Assembly (NCBI RefSeq): GCF_000014145.1
Contig: NC_008255.1
Span: forward strand, 621,501 to 685,500
Source of the DNA: Cytophaga hutchinsonii ATCC 33406
GTDB taxonomy: Bacteria; Bacteroidota; Bacteroidia; Cytophagales; Cytophagaceae
DNA length: 64,000 bases
Direction: 5' to 3'
Numbering within the stretch: position 1 is the stretch's first letter; each line of letters opens with the position of its first letter. The position numbers and the translations under genes are program-made. Positions 52,751 to 61,950 of the stretch are shown piece by piece. The notes below the pieces were generated by a model. That model made no database searches and was not told where the DNA came from. It was given only the letters and a program-made list of their open reading frames with translations.

Positions 52751-53458
52751 ATGAAATATAAACGTATTCTCCTGAAGTTGAGTGGTGAAGCCTTAATGGG
52801 CGAACAGAAATATGGGATTGACAGCCAGGTTCTTATCCGTTATGCAAACGAGATCAAAGCAATTGCTGATAAAGGCGTTGAAATAACGATTGTTGTAGGC
52901 GGCGGAAATATTTACAGAGGGATTGAAGCTGCTGCTACGGGCATTGACCGTGTGCAGGGAGATTATATGGGTATGCTTGCAACGGTGATCAACTGCATGG
53001 CCTTACAAAGTGCGCTTGAAAATATCGGTCTGGATACACGTTTAATGTCAGGTATCAAAATCGAACAGGTATGTGAATCATTCATTCGCAGACGTGCGAT
53101 CCGCCACCTGGAAAAAGGACGTATCGTAATGTTTGGTGCCGGTACAGGTAACCCGTACTTTACTACGGATACAGCGGCAAGTTTACGTGCCATTGAAATT
53201 GAAGCAGAAGTGGTATTGAAAGGTACACGTGTGGATGGCGTATACACGGCCGATCCCGAAAAAGATCCTACGGCTACCCGCTACACAACCATTACATTTG
53301 ATGAAGCCTATGCAAAAGGTTTGAACATTATGGATATGACAGCCTTTACGTTATGCAAAGAAAATGAATTGCCGATCATTATTTTTGATATGAACAGACC
53401 GGGCAATTTATTGAAAGTATTAGAAGGCGAAAGTGTGGGTACACTGGTGAAATTATAA
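52751..53458 (+). CDS. pyrH: UMP kinase
   Basis: A 235-residue bacterial uridylate kinase of the amino-acid-kinase fold, converting UMP and ATP to UDP and ADP. Signatures are [51 protein letters not shown] and the nucleotide-binding [20 protein letters not shown], then [19 protein letters not shown]. The length is normal and no residue looks missing. It is followed by frr after 50 bp, the usual pyrH-frr pair. Confidence 0.98.
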   Translation: MKYKRILLKLSGEALMGEQKYGIDSQVLIRYANEIKAIADKGVEITIVVGGGNIYRGIEAAATGIDRVQGDYMGMLATVINCMALQSALENIGLDTRLMSGIKIEQVCESFIRRRAIRHLEKGRIVMFGAGTGNPYFTTDTAASLRAIEIEAEVVLKGTRVDGVYTADPEKDPTATRYTTITFDEAYAKGLNIMDMTAFTLCKENELPIIIFDMNRPGNLLKVLEGESVGTLVKL

Positions 53459-53508
53459 TACTGCTGAATTTATAAGGATAACCGATTACTATAAAAAGAA
53501 TTTCAATT

Positions 53509-54069
53509 ATGGAAGAAATTAATTTATACTTAGACGACGCAAAAGATAGCATGCAAAAGGCTATCAAACATACAGAGCTTGAATTATCCAAGATCCGTGC
53601 GGGTAAAGCTTCTCCGAATATGTTTGACGGGATCATGGTAGATTACTACGGTTCATCTACACCGTTGGCGCAGGTTGCAACGGTTTCTGTTCCGGAGCCG
53701 CGTTCGATCACGATCAAGGCATACGAAAAATCCATGGTAACAACGATTGAAAAAGCGATTCGTGATGCAAACATGGGTTTCAATCCGCAGAACGATGGAG
53801 ATGTGATCCGTATCAACGTACCGCCGCTTACAGAAGAGCGACGCAGAGACCTGGTAAAACAGACAAAGGCAGAAGGCGAGAGCGGTAAAGTACGCATCCG
53901 TAAGATCCGTCAGGAGACAAACGATGAGTTGAAAAAATTATTAAAGGACGGTGCTTCTGAAGACGAAGTAAAAAGAGCGGAAGAAGTAGTGCAGGCCTTA
54001 ACCAACGATACCTCTGCAAAGTTAGAAGCATTGATCGCTGCTAAAGAAAAAGAATTGATGACAGTGTAA
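53509..54069 (+). CDS. frr: Ribosome recycling factor
   Basis: A 186-residue ribosome recycling factor, which splits post-termination ribosomes with EF-G. The whole protein matches the family: MQKAIKHTELELSKIRAGKA, VDYYGSSTPLAQVATVSVPE, and VPPLTEERRRDLVKQTKAEG followed by KVRIRKIRQETNDELKKLLK. It is second in the pyrH-frr unit and is followed at 24 bp by a terminator. Confidence 0.98.
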   Translation: MEEINLYLDDAKDSMQKAIKHTELELSKIRAGKASPNMFDGIMVDYYGSSTPLAQVATVSVPEPRSITIKAYEKSMVTTIEKAIRDANMGFNPQNDGDVIRINVPPLTEERRRDLVKQTKAEGESGKVRIRKIRQETNDELKKLLKDGASEDEVKRAEEVVQALTNDTSAKLEALIAAKEKELMTV

Positions 54070-54092
54070 GTACTGTTCCGTTTATATTATTG

Positions 54093-54128
54093 AAAGAGTG
54101 ATACTAATTTAGTATCACTCTTTTTTTT
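54093..54128 (+). terminator. Rho-independent terminator after frr
   Basis: A perfect 14-bp stem, AAAGAGTGATACTA / TAGTATCACTCTTT, with a three-base loop and a run of T. It is followed nine bases later by a dispersed palindrome. Confidence 0.93.
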
Positions 54129-54136
54129 AGCAACCA

Positions 54137-54158
54137 GCCCACGATTTTAATCGTGGGC
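54137..54158. repeat. Short palindromic dispersed repeat
   Basis: A perfect 22-bp palindrome, GCCCACGATT TT AATCGTGGGC apart from the central pair, immediately past the frr terminator. It shares the outer CCCACG/CGTGGG with the elements at 42960-43277 and 46907-46926, but its inner stem bases differ in a compensated way. Confidence 0.8.
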
Positions 54159-54291
54159 GTTATTAAATCGCCTTGCCGTTGTTGGTGTTTCCGCATGGAT
54201 AAATAATTGTTTGAAGGACAAAAAACAACGGGGAGCACCAACAACTTGTAGTGTACATTATTGACTATAGATGTAAGATATTGGTTTGCTG

Positions 54292-54798
54292 TTACCGATA
54301 CGCATTTATAACACCGCTTACCCAAATCGTATCAGCGGGAGGATTTTGGTTTGAGTAGGTGGATTGTAGTGTAAATTGTACATTATTAAATGTGAGTTTC
54401 ATAAATTGTGTTCCGCCGGTGCCATATAACGGAGAACCGCTTTTGCTTTCAATATCTACGTTGCCGCCTGTTGCTGCCCAGGAACCTGCCGCATAACTAA
54501 TATACATACCTATGCTGTTGCTGTACGCGGGTGACGTAAATGTTATACTGGATGGTACGTAAGCCTTAAACTGACCAATGCCTAAACGGCAGTCGCCTGA
54601 TGGTGTTTCCGCGGAAACACCAAACGATGGGTCGAATGATCCCGAAATATCCGTATTGCTTAAAGGTTCGGTAACGATTGTGTTTCCGCTTCGATCAACA
54701 ATAACTAATTTATTATGTTCAGGTTTATTATCTTCTTTTCTGCAATTGGTAAAAATGAATACAGATAAAATGATTGAATAAAAGAAACGTTTGTTCAT
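54292..54798 (-). CDS. Small lipoprotein of unknown function
   Basis: A 168-residue lipoprotein (lipid Cys19, FTNCRKEDNK). The mature part is rich in Ser, Thr and Gly with alternating hydrophobic residues and looks like a small beta-sandwich (IGQFKAYVPSSITFTSPAYS, FMKLTFNNVQFTLQSTYSNQ, TIWVSGVINAYR). No family is recognised. Only dispersed repeat and terminator sequence lie downstream. It stands alone on its strand and points at the pyrH-frr unit. Confidence 0.75.
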   Translation of the reverse strand: MNKRFFYSIILSVFIFTNCRKEDNKPEHNKLVIVDRSGNTIVTEPLSNTDISGSFDPSFGVSAETPSGDCRLGIGQFKAYVPSSITFTSPAYSNSIGMYISYAAGSWAATGGNVDIESKSGSPLYGTGGTQFMKLTFNNVQFTLQSTYSNQNPPADTIWVSGVINAYR

Positions 54799-54971
54799 TA
54801 TGGTGCGGGTTATATTTACAGGACAATTAACATCAAGATAACCCCTATAGATGGTATGTTTTTTCTGTTTTATTACTCATTTGCCTGTCTGCAAAAACCT
54901 CTGTACCTTACTTTTCAATAAATAAATATGCAGTTAATAAAGTACATGTGTTTAGTGAACCATACGCATAT

Positions 54972-55604
54972 ATGAAACCAACAGACTTCATAGCTGAGTT
55001 AGAATTTTTGCCATCTGAAAAAAGTGGCAGAAAAAGTCCGGCACATTCCGGCTACCGGCCGCATATTGAATTTGAAAACTATCCCGAGTACCTTACATCC
55101 GGACAACAGGTATATATTGGACAGCATACTGCTGAACCAGGAACAAAAGTCAATGCTGAAATAACTATACTCGGAGCAGAATATTTTGCAAAACGCATAT
55201 ACGAAAACATGGCATTTACATTTTGCGAAGGCGCAAACACAATTGGTTTCGGAAAAGTACTTGAAATTATAAATCCTGATTTAAGATGCACGGCAGATGC
55301 GGATCAGAAAAGCATCAACCTGAACCTGTATGCTGAAGACATCAAACATAAACTTCGGGCAGATTTTGGTGAAAAGTATCCGGAGGCATTCCGATCCATG
55401 CAGCGTTTTATTATTTCAGATAATGCATTCCAAAATCCTCGGATAATAAGAGCTGTTATTTATTTAGCAAACAAAAATATTTTACAATTAGAAAAGACAA
55501 TACAACAAGCCAGAACAGATTGGAGAGACATTCTCCTATGGGCGGAGTACCAAGAGGAAAACGGACAAACAATTCAGGTAAGAGATTTTACGAATGAATT
55601 CTGA
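54972..55604 (+). CDS. Stand-alone EF-Tu domain III-like protein
   Basis: The preferred start is ATG 54972 (210 residues); GTG 54948 is in frame. Residues about 3-100 match the third domain of elongation factor Tu: IAELEFLPSEKSGRKSPAHS and GYRPHIEF (EF-Tu has EGGRHTPFFNGYRP), a beta-barrel core, and FTFCEGANTIGFGKVLEI (EF-Tu has F.IREGGRTVGAGVV). No GTPase domain or domain II is present. The C-terminal half is helical (KLRADFGEKYPEAFRSMQRF, IYLANKNILQLEKTIQQART) and unassigned. A role in binding tRNA, EF-Ts or another translation factor is possible but only inferred. The 92 bp after it hold no gene. Confidence 0.72.
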   Translation: MKPTDFIAELEFLPSEKSGRKSPAHSGYRPHIEFENYPEYLTSGQQVYIGQHTAEPGTKVNAEITILGAEYFAKRIYENMAFTFCEGANTIGFGKVLEIINPDLRCTADADQKSINLNLYAEDIKHKLRADFGEKYPEAFRSMQRFIISDNAFQNPRIIRAVIYLANKNILQLEKTIQQARTDWRDILLWAEYQEENGQTIQVRDFTNEF

Positions 55605-55695
55605 ATTACTATCAACGTTTCGGAAAGCCATGCTGCTGTAAACGCCAAGGACACATACTTCCACAGAAGTTTAAAACAATTATGACTCATTCTTT

Positions 55696-56313
55696 ATGAA
55701 ACAATACACGTACGAAAGGCTGATCTATGCAGGTGCAATGTTGCCTCTTACAATAGGAACGGTGATTTTTTTTTACTGGTTTTATCAGCGTTCTTTTCAT
55801 GCAATGAATGTACACATCGAACTGATTTCATTTTTTATAATAGTTACGTATCTGGTCTTTAGCTGCATTATCCTGATTTTTTCTATCCTGTATTTTTTTC
55901 AATTTAAAAATAACTGGAAACGGATAGCTCCTGCATTATTCATTCTTGTATCTACAGTACCCGCGCTGTTTACATACGGAACAATGTATGACCTGCATGC
56001 CAATAAAACGTATGTTCGGGTAGTTAATGATCTTGATAGCCTGAACGTATACCGCATTCGCTCAGCAAATTTTTCAATAGATGCACTCGAAAAGAAAGGG
56101 GATGATTTTGTAGTCTCATACGAACCTGTTTATGAATACGACTGGACAAAAGAAGATTCATTTGGATTTGAGTATGAAATAAAAGAGATATTCATTGACC
56201 TCGTTTCCGCAGATAACATGGTACATACATATGAAATGCCTGTATTTGAGAAAGGCGTTTGTGGAAATGTTACGGTAGGTGCATTAAAGAAACTATCAAT
56301 ACATAAACCGTAA
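55696..56313 (+). CDS. Membrane protein of unknown function
   Basis: A 205-residue protein with three predicted transmembrane helices (about 13-30, 43-67 and 77-95) and a C-terminal domain of roughly 105 residues. The domain is acidic and aromatic (YVRVVNDLDSLNVYRIRSAN, YEPVYEYDWTKEDSFGFEYE) and probably beta-rich. I do not recognise a family. It is the first of three consecutive small unknown genes on the plus strand (next at 56436), with gaps of about 120 and 50 bp. Confidence 0.72.
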   Translation: MKQYTYERLIYAGAMLPLTIGTVIFFYWFYQRSFHAMNVHIELISFFIIVTYLVFSCIILIFSILYFFQFKNNWKRIAPALFILVSTVPALFTYGTMYDLHANKTYVRVVNDLDSLNVYRIRSANFSIDALEKKGDDFVVSYEPVYEYDWTKEDSFGFEYEIKEIFIDLVSADNMVHTYEMPVFEKGVCGNVTVGALKKLSIHKP

Positions 56314-56435
56314 TAGAATCATTGAATTATGAGCAGTAAGTTATAATGCTACCTTAATGAAAACAACGCACTTATTTTCTTGATTATCTGAAAACACTTG
56401 GCTTATCCATACTGTTTTTCGGAACTATTGATTTG

Positions 56436-56876
56436 ATGAGCTACTGGAGAGACCCAATAGATAAAAGACCCGTACAGATGTATCTTAAACTGGCAGCAGT
56501 TGTTTTTATTTTTTCTATTGTACTGTTTAGTATCATATTCTTTTTTATTCCTGCATACAGAAAAAGATTGATCCGTAAATTGCATGAAAGAATAAGCGGT
56601 TCAGCCATTATAGATTCACTGAAATTAAAAATCAACATAAATGACCAGCTTTACGTGATATTTTTTGCAAAACCACACGTTTCTGAATTCAATCAAATAA
56701 CAGTTGAATCTAGTGGAGATAATATACAGCTTATAAATAAAATTCTTTATAACCGATCAGTAAAGGAATTGATTGAAAAGTGTGAAAAGGAAAAAAGTTC
56801 TGTTAAAAAAATATCCCGCACATTAACAAAACTTTCAGCAGAAGCAGCAACGTTGATAAATGATATCAATGCCTAA
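56436..56876 (+). CDS. Single-pass membrane protein of unknown function, possibly 5'-frameshifted
   Basis: A 146-residue product from ATG 56436, with one strong helix (about 15-42, YLKLAAVVFIFSIVLFSIIF) and a basic, helical C-terminal domain. The same frame upstream, back to a stop at 56358, reads like coding sequence (YLKTLGLSILFFGTIDLMSY). An ATG at 56357 enters it if one T is removed from TTATTTTCTT at 56372-56381, giving MKTTHLFLDYLKTLGLSILF. So the real gene may begin at 56357 and carry a one-base insertion, or may simply start at 56436. No family is recognised. Confidence 0.6.
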   Translation: MSYWRDPIDKRPVQMYLKLAAVVFIFSIVLFSIIFFFIPAYRKRLIRKLHERISGSAIIDSLKLKININDQLYVIFFAKPHVSEFNQITVESSGDNIQLINKILYNRSVKELIEKCEKEKSSVKKISRTLTKLSAEAATLINDINA

Positions 56877-56923
56877 TTATTTAAACGATCAATCGCTAAA
56901 CGATATAAATTATCACCGAATAT

Positions 56924-57358
56924 ATGATTCAAAAAGGACAGTGGACAGGATACTATAGTTTCCTGAATGAAAAGATAAATAAGGCAAGAGGTTTTATACA
57001 AACCAACTTTACTATTGAAATACTTTCTGTTAACGGAAATACATTTAAAGGAACTGTGGCCGACGATTTAAGTACAGGCGGTACAGAAGGAATTGGCGAA
57101 ATTAAAGGGATTTCAAGCGGCAATAAAATTGAATTTGTAAAACAGATGCCTGTTCTGACAGTGTTTGTTGATCGGGCAGGAACAAAAAAAACATACAATA
57201 AAAAACACAGGCCAATCTATTATTATGGAGATTTATCAAGCGATGGTAAAACAATAAGCGGACAGTGGAAATTTAAATTGGGATTTATATGGATCGGAAT
57301 CATTCCTGTACCTATGCATCCTTCAAAAGGAACGTGGATGATGAAGCTTAAAGAATAA
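56924..57358 (+). CDS. Small beta-rich cytoplasmic protein of unknown function
   Basis: A 144-residue protein without a signal peptide. Alternating hydrophobic residues and repeated G.I.G and W.G patterns (GQWTGYYSFLNEKINKARGF, FKGTVADDLSTGGTEGIGEI, ISGQWKFKLGFIWIGIIPVP) suggest a small barrel, perhaps lipocalin-like. No specific family is recognised. It is last in the run of small unknown genes, and the following 60 bp before the convergent DoxX gene show no clear terminator. Confidence 0.7.
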   Translation: MIQKGQWTGYYSFLNEKINKARGFIQTNFTIEILSVNGNTFKGTVADDLSTGGTEGIGEIKGISSGNKIEFVKQMPVLTVFVDRAGTKKTYNKKHRPIYYYGDLSSDGKTISGQWKFKLGFIWIGIIPVPMHPSKGTWMMKLKE

Positions 57359-57418
57359 AAAAAACATACACATCTCCAGTCAATGTGGCGGTGTGCATGA
57401 AACTTTTTTTCGGAGAAA

Positions 57419-57835
57419 TTATTTTTTTAGTAATGCCTTCAATGCGCCTGTACTCCATAACGCCCATAGAATAAGGACCGGCTGGAAAAATAAGCGGGTT
57501 AGTCTTTTCTGATCGGTATCTAAACCAAACGCATCATGTGCGCCGGTATATTGTGCAATATTTCCGGGAAAAACCAGTACATAAAAAATGGCCAGTATGA
57601 TGCCGATGTATACTTTTTGTCTGGTCCAGAATACTAATGCCAAGCCCAGCAGCAGTTCAGGAATACCGGAAAGCAGCACAACGGTATCTTTATCCATCGG
57701 CACCCAGTCAGGCACCTGCGCCTGAAAATCCGTGCGGGCAAAGGTGAAATGACCGATAGCAGCGCCAATCATAAAAGTACCGAGAATAATTCTGAAAATA
57801 GTTTGGAAGGTGTTTGTGTGTACGTGTGTCTGCAT
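57419..57835 (-). CDS. DoxX-family membrane protein (small form)
   Basis: A 138-residue four-helix protein of the DoxX-like group: FRIILGTFMIGAAIGHFTFA, a short loop VPDWVPMD, then LLSGIPELLLGLALVFWTRQ and two further helices with IILAIFYVLVFPGNIAQYTG. It lacks the large soluble domain of the nine central paralogues. It stands alone on the minus strand, away from the sulfur-type cluster, and its role is unknown. The upstream 390 bp contain two inverted repeats. Confidence 0.86.
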   Translation of the reverse strand: MQTHVHTNTFQTIFRIILGTFMIGAAIGHFTFARTDFQAQVPDWVPMDKDTVVLLSGIPELLLGLALVFWTRQKVYIGIILAIFYVLVFPGNIAQYTGAHDAFGLDTDQKRLTRLFFQPVLILWALWSTGALKALLKK

Positions 57836-58228
57836 AGCTGGTTTGAAAGAATAAATACTGTTTATATAATATAAAAATATTCCGGAATAAAAGCCAGTAA
57901 AAGTTTACCGAGGAATGTACCTTTCGGAAGAGCCAACAAATGGATGTACCTTATAACTGCTATTATTAATTTAATACTGTTTAGTATTTGTATCGGTAAT
58001 TATAATTTTTAATTGAAGCCGACCCCATCGGGGTCGAATATTTATAGAAAAAATATGCAGCAATCTCATACGCACAATACCGAAGGTGTTTTTCTGATTA
58101 ACTATTTCTGTATTGTGCGTATTTTCACTTTGACATTGCTATAGATAGTTAAGCATGCGGTGCCATAGTTATTTCGGATGATCTTATCATTTAATTGAAT
58201 CAGATGCATCATTGTCCAGACGAAATTC
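57836..58228. repeat. Intergenic region with two inverted repeats
   Basis: No gene was seen. A short hairpin, CGACCCCATCGGGGTCG (58020-58036), is followed by AATATTTATAG; sequences of this look are, from memory, common intergenic repeats in Bacteroidota. A second, perfect 13-bp inverted repeat ATACGCACAATAC / GTATTGTGCGTAT spans 58068-58122 with a 29-base loop, between the end of the PepSY gene and the DoxX gene. Neither has a clear terminator tail on the minus strand. Confidence 0.6.
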
Positions 58229-59608
58229 TTACCACACATATACCAGCACATACCAAGCCAACGTAGGCGTGAAGAAGTATAGTGAAATACTGCTGTAGCT
58301 GGAGATGAATTGTGTTGTTTTTCTTCTTCGGATCAAACGGGTCAAATGATAGAAAAGGAGAAACACAGCGAGCAAAAGCATATTCAATACAAAAGGGAAT
58401 AATAATAGTACTGTAAGATATACGCCGGATCGGAAAGGCTGACCCATGAACAAGCCTAGCAATGCTCCGATAAAGAAGAAACCTGTAAAAAATACGGACC
58501 AGTATGTTACTGTTTGTTTAAAACGCTGGGCTGCTGTAACCGCAACAGCATTGGCTTTCACGGTCTTTTTGTTCCAGCTTATTTTTTTTGTTCGTTTAAA
58601 ATAAAGTAATCCTCCCGTAACAACAATCAGCGATAGCAAAATGCCGCTCAATGAATACAGGATCTTTATTGTAAGCCCGCCGAAATTTCCATAGTGAAAG
58701 GATACACAACTATTTAATGCACGCATCAGCTCAGTTTCAGATTTGCCGGAGCGTTTTACTTTTTCTCCCGTTTTTGTATCCAGCACTACACGGGTAAATT
58801 CGCCCAGCGCACCGTTTTTATAAAAAGGATTATTATAATGAAACTGAAGTTTGTCATGCAGAAAAGTAATGTTATTTAATTTTTCTGTGCTGTCTCCCTT
58901 GAACGGAATAGATTTAATAATCAGATCGTCCAGGTTACCGCTGATCATTTCTGTTTGTAATACACGTGCTTTAACAGGTCCGCTGAAAGCAGAAGGGAAC
59001 GTGATGATCAGCGCTGTAGATCCCATTATGGAGCAGAATACGAGCGATATCAATCCAATATTGTTATGCCAGTTTGCAAGCGATTTTAACTGAAGAGGAG
59101 TCTTAAACGAAAGGATATTAAAAATCGGTTTGCGGTAGATCCAGAATCCGGTAATGCTCACACATACCAACGCAGCGCTTAAGAGAAAGTTAAAGACCAT
59201 CCCGGTGTAGCGGGTCATTAATAAATAAACATGCAGCTCTTCTACTACATGCAGCCAGCGGTCGGGCAGCTGTTTCCAGCCGGTTTGGGTATAATAAATA
59301 TGAATATCGTCTTCTATATTTTTTTTACCAAACATAATCGCCTTGTATGTTTCATCACGCTCTGATGGTGCATAGATGCGTAACATAAAATAGTCCGGAT
59401 AAGCTTCAGCAGCTTCTTTATAAAGAGCATCATAGGATTTTACCGGCTGCGCGTTTTTAAATGCAACTAATTCAGGATAAACGATTGGTTCCAGATCTGA
59501 TTTAAAACAAAGCACAGTACCGGTAACAGATAAGATCAATAGACCAATGCCCGCAATAATACCCGCCCAGGAGTGTATCAGATAAACCTGTTTTTTGTGA
59601 ATCGCCAT
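58229..59608 (-). CDS. PepSY-domain membrane protein (PepSY-associated TM family)
   Basis: A 459-residue inner-membrane protein with four or more helices. The N-terminal helix carries HSWAGIIAGIGLLILSVTGT, followed by a periplasmic PepSY-type domain (about 40-130), then RWLHVVEELHVYLLMTRYTG with conserved His residues, LANWHNNIGLISLVFCSIMG, and a late helix with SGILLSLIVVTGGLLYFKRT. Such proteins commonly accompany TonB-dependent siderophore receptors and may reduce or release iron from imported complexes. It starts 8 bp after the stop of such a receptor gene, so the two form an operon. Confidence 0.9.
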   Translation of the reverse strand: MAIHKKQVYLIHSWAGIIAGIGLLILSVTGTVLCFKSDLEPIVYPELVAFKNAQPVKSYDALYKEAAEAYPDYFMLRIYAPSERDETYKAIMFGKKNIEDDIHIYYTQTGWKQLPDRWLHVVEELHVYLLMTRYTGMVFNFLLSAALVCVSITGFWIYRKPIFNILSFKTPLQLKSLANWHNNIGLISLVFCSIMGSTALIITFPSAFSGPVKARVLQTEMISGNLDDLIIKSIPFKGDSTEKLNNITFLHDKLQFHYNNPFYKNGALGEFTRVVLDTKTGEKVKRSGKSETELMRALNSCVSFHYGNFGGLTIKILYSLSGILLSLIVVTGGLLYFKRTKKISWNKKTVKANAVAVTAAQRFKQTVTYWSVFFTGFFFIGALLGLFMGQPFRSGVYLTVLLLFPFVLNMLLLAVFLLFYHLTRLIRRRKTTQFISSYSSISLYFFTPTLAWYVLVYVW

Positions 59609-59616
59609 AAGAATAA

Positions 59617-61950
59617 TTAATAACGGATGGTATAGGTAATCGAAGCAGTACGTCCACGGCCAGCTACATAATACAGGCTGGTTGCTGCAAATTGTGAAAT
59701 GGCCGGATAATAAAACGTATTCAGTACATTATTGATACCCAGACTTAGATTGCCTTTCCAGATGTTGTAATTTATGATTAAATCAAATAATGCGTAATCC
59801 GTTACTGTACCCATACCAAAACTTTGTGTCTGGTTTTCAAATCTTTTTCTTTTTCCGGCATACAAGCCCTGCACCAGTACACGGAATTTTGGTGTAACAT
59901 CGTACGAAATTCTTCCGGTTAGTTTAGGAGGGGAGATGCGTGTTCCCAAAAGATAATCGGTATAGGCACCGTCATTATTATAATCCACTTTTCCTTCTAC
60001 ATAAGAAGCAGTTGCCTGGAAGATCCATTTTTTCAATGTATATGTCGCCTCTGCTTCTGCACCATACAGGCGTTCCGGTGCACGTTGTACGTCAAACGAA
60101 GAGCCGATAAGCGTAACGCCGTATTTCGATGTATTGTAAAAGGCTACTGCCGAAAATATCAGACGTTTTCCAATGCGTGAATCCCAGCCGAATTCAAAAT
60201 TGTTTACAAGCTGTGCTTTGGGCTGAAGATCGGTAACTTTTGATGCACTGGTCTGTCTCAGTTCGCGGCCTACTTCAGTAGTAGCATATCCTTGTCCGAA
60301 AGATACAAAAGGAGAAAACCAGCGAACAATGTTATAGCGTATGCCCGCATTAAATAGCAGTTGATTGTATTGCAGTGAACCTCCTTCAACAAAATGTGCA
60401 GGTACAATTGTTGCTAATGTATTGAAGTCAGATACAATCAGATTAACAGTTTCATAGCGCATGCCACCTCTTAAAATAAGCTTGCCCAACGTTTGCTGCA
60501 TCTGTAGGAATGGTGCAAGATTTAACTGTGTAATAGGCGGTACCCATACCCGGCCATCGGTTAATTGCTGGGTTGTATTATCAGAAATAATGTCTAAACC
60601 ATATTGAATAGAATTGCCCCGGATGAATGGGGTTTTTGTTTTGAAGTCAATCCTGCTCCCGATTTTTTTTGATTCAATAAATGTCTGTGCAGAGGTATTA
60701 CCATTGTACGGAGGGAAATAGGCAGATGCCGGATCATACGGAAAGCGTGAATAAGATTGCTGGAAATAAACCAGTACGTTGAGAGCGGTATGTTTTATAA
60801 ACGCATCGTTGCGGTAACGTAAAGTAGTATTCAAACTTCTTGTTGCCGTGCCAAGTTCATCCGGATATTTCCCCCGGGTATAAGCGGTTGCTTTTTTAAC
60901 ACCATACTCGCCCGAAACAGCCGTATACCCCGGTATCTGTGTACTGCTGTAATAGTTTACAGAACCTTCAATGGATGATACAGAATCAATGTGGTATCCT
61001 GATTTTCCCTGAATGTTGTAATTGTTTGTATTCGCCATGCCGCCCTGCCCTAGCGGATCGAGCGGTATCAAATCGCCCTGCGCATCATAATATTTTCCGA
61101 TGTGTTCAACGGAACCGCCAACGTTAAAAAAAAAGTTTTTCTTCTGACCTGAAATCTGCTGCACGGCGCGGCCACCCATCGGACCGCTTTTCACATACGC
61201 ATTGTTTGCAAATACAAGCGCTGTATTGCCTGAAACAGAAGTGATGAACTGCAGCGTATCTTTATTATACAAAGGTCTTTTAGTTACCATGTTTACAATA
61301 CCGCCTGTTGAGCCATAGCCATATAAAGCCGTTGTTCCACGTACAATTTCTATCTGTTCAATGGCAGAAACATCAATGGAACGAAGCTCTCTGGAAGAAC
61401 TGCGCACGGGAGTTGATTGTGGAATCCCGTCAATTAAAACAAGCATATCACGACCGCGGATACCTTGCCCATAGGTGCTGGCAGATTCCGTGCTTACCGC
61501 CATACCCGGAACTGTTTTGCCCAGCATCTCATTTAGATTGGAATTGATCGACGTTTGTTCAACAAGTGTTTTATTGTCTAGCAGCGTCATTGAAATAACT
61601 TCTTCTTCGCGTTTTCCAAAACGGTCTGCATAAATAATAATTTCATCTGAATGTGTTTCAATTAAATAAACAGCATAACTATTTCCTGGCAGTACAATCT
61701 GTGTATGATGCTGGAAGCCAACAAAATTGATGGTTAAAGTTGTTGCCTCAGTTATGTCTGAAAAGCTGAATGCTCCCGATTCATTTGTTACCGTGTGCTG
61801 CATGTGCCCCTGGGCATTTTTTACATATACATGTGCAAATGGAATGGCAAGTGAATCTGTATTTGAGTAAACGTGTCCTGAAATTATATTCTGAGCGGCA
61901 AGATATTGGGTTGTGCCTATAAAAAGAAGCAAAAGGAAACTGCTGCGCAT
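59617..61950 (-). CDS. TonB-dependent outer-membrane receptor, siderophore type
   Basis: The preferred start is ATG at 61950 (777 residues, MRSSFLLLLFIGTTQYLAAQ signal peptide). The frame is also open to TTG 61989, which overlaps a promoter-like CAACTTTG. A carboxypeptidase-regulatory-like domain (about 22-105) precedes the plug (EEEVISMTLLDNKTLVEQTS, GRDMLVLIDGIPQSTPVRSS, IEQIEIVRGTTALYGYGSTG, then GIVNMVTKRP) and the barrel ending RGRTASITYTIRY. The plug signatures are those of siderophore/FecA-type receptors, not SusC. With PepSY directly downstream and an AraC regulator nearby, iron-chelate uptake is likely; the ligand is unknown. Confidence 0.92.
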   Translation of the reverse strand: MRSSFLLLLFIGTTQYLAAQNIISGHVYSNTDSLAIPFAHVYVKNAQGHMQHTVTNESGAFSFSDITEATTLTINFVGFQHHTQIVLPGNSYAVYLIETHSDEIIIYADRFGKREEEVISMTLLDNKTLVEQTSINSNLNEMLGKTVPGMAVSTESASTYGQGIRGRDMLVLIDGIPQSTPVRSSSRELRSIDVSAIEQIEIVRGTTALYGYGSTGGIVNMVTKRPLYNKDTLQFITSVSGNTALVFANNAYVKSGPMGGRAVQQISGQKKNFFFNVGGSVEHIGKYYDAQGDLIPLDPLGQGGMANTNNYNIQGKSGYHIDSVSSIEGSVNYYSSTQIPGYTAVSGEYGVKKATAYTRGKYPDELGTATRSLNTTLRYRNDAFIKHTALNVLVYFQQSYSRFPYDPASAYFPPYNGNTSAQTFIESKKIGSRIDFKTKTPFIRGNSIQYGLDIISDNTTQQLTDGRVWVPPITQLNLAPFLQMQQTLGKLILRGGMRYETVNLIVSDFNTLATIVPAHFVEGGSLQYNQLLFNAGIRYNIVRWFSPFVSFGQGYATTEVGRELRQTSASKVTDLQPKAQLVNNFEFGWDSRIGKRLIFSAVAFYNTSKYGVTLIGSSFDVQRAPERLYGAEAEATYTLKKWIFQATASYVEGKVDYNNDGAYTDYLLGTRISPPKLTGRISYDVTPKFRVLVQGLYAGKRKRFENQTQSFGMGTVTDYALFDLIINYNIWKGNLSLGINNVLNTFYYPAISQFAATSLYYVAGRGRTASITYTIRY

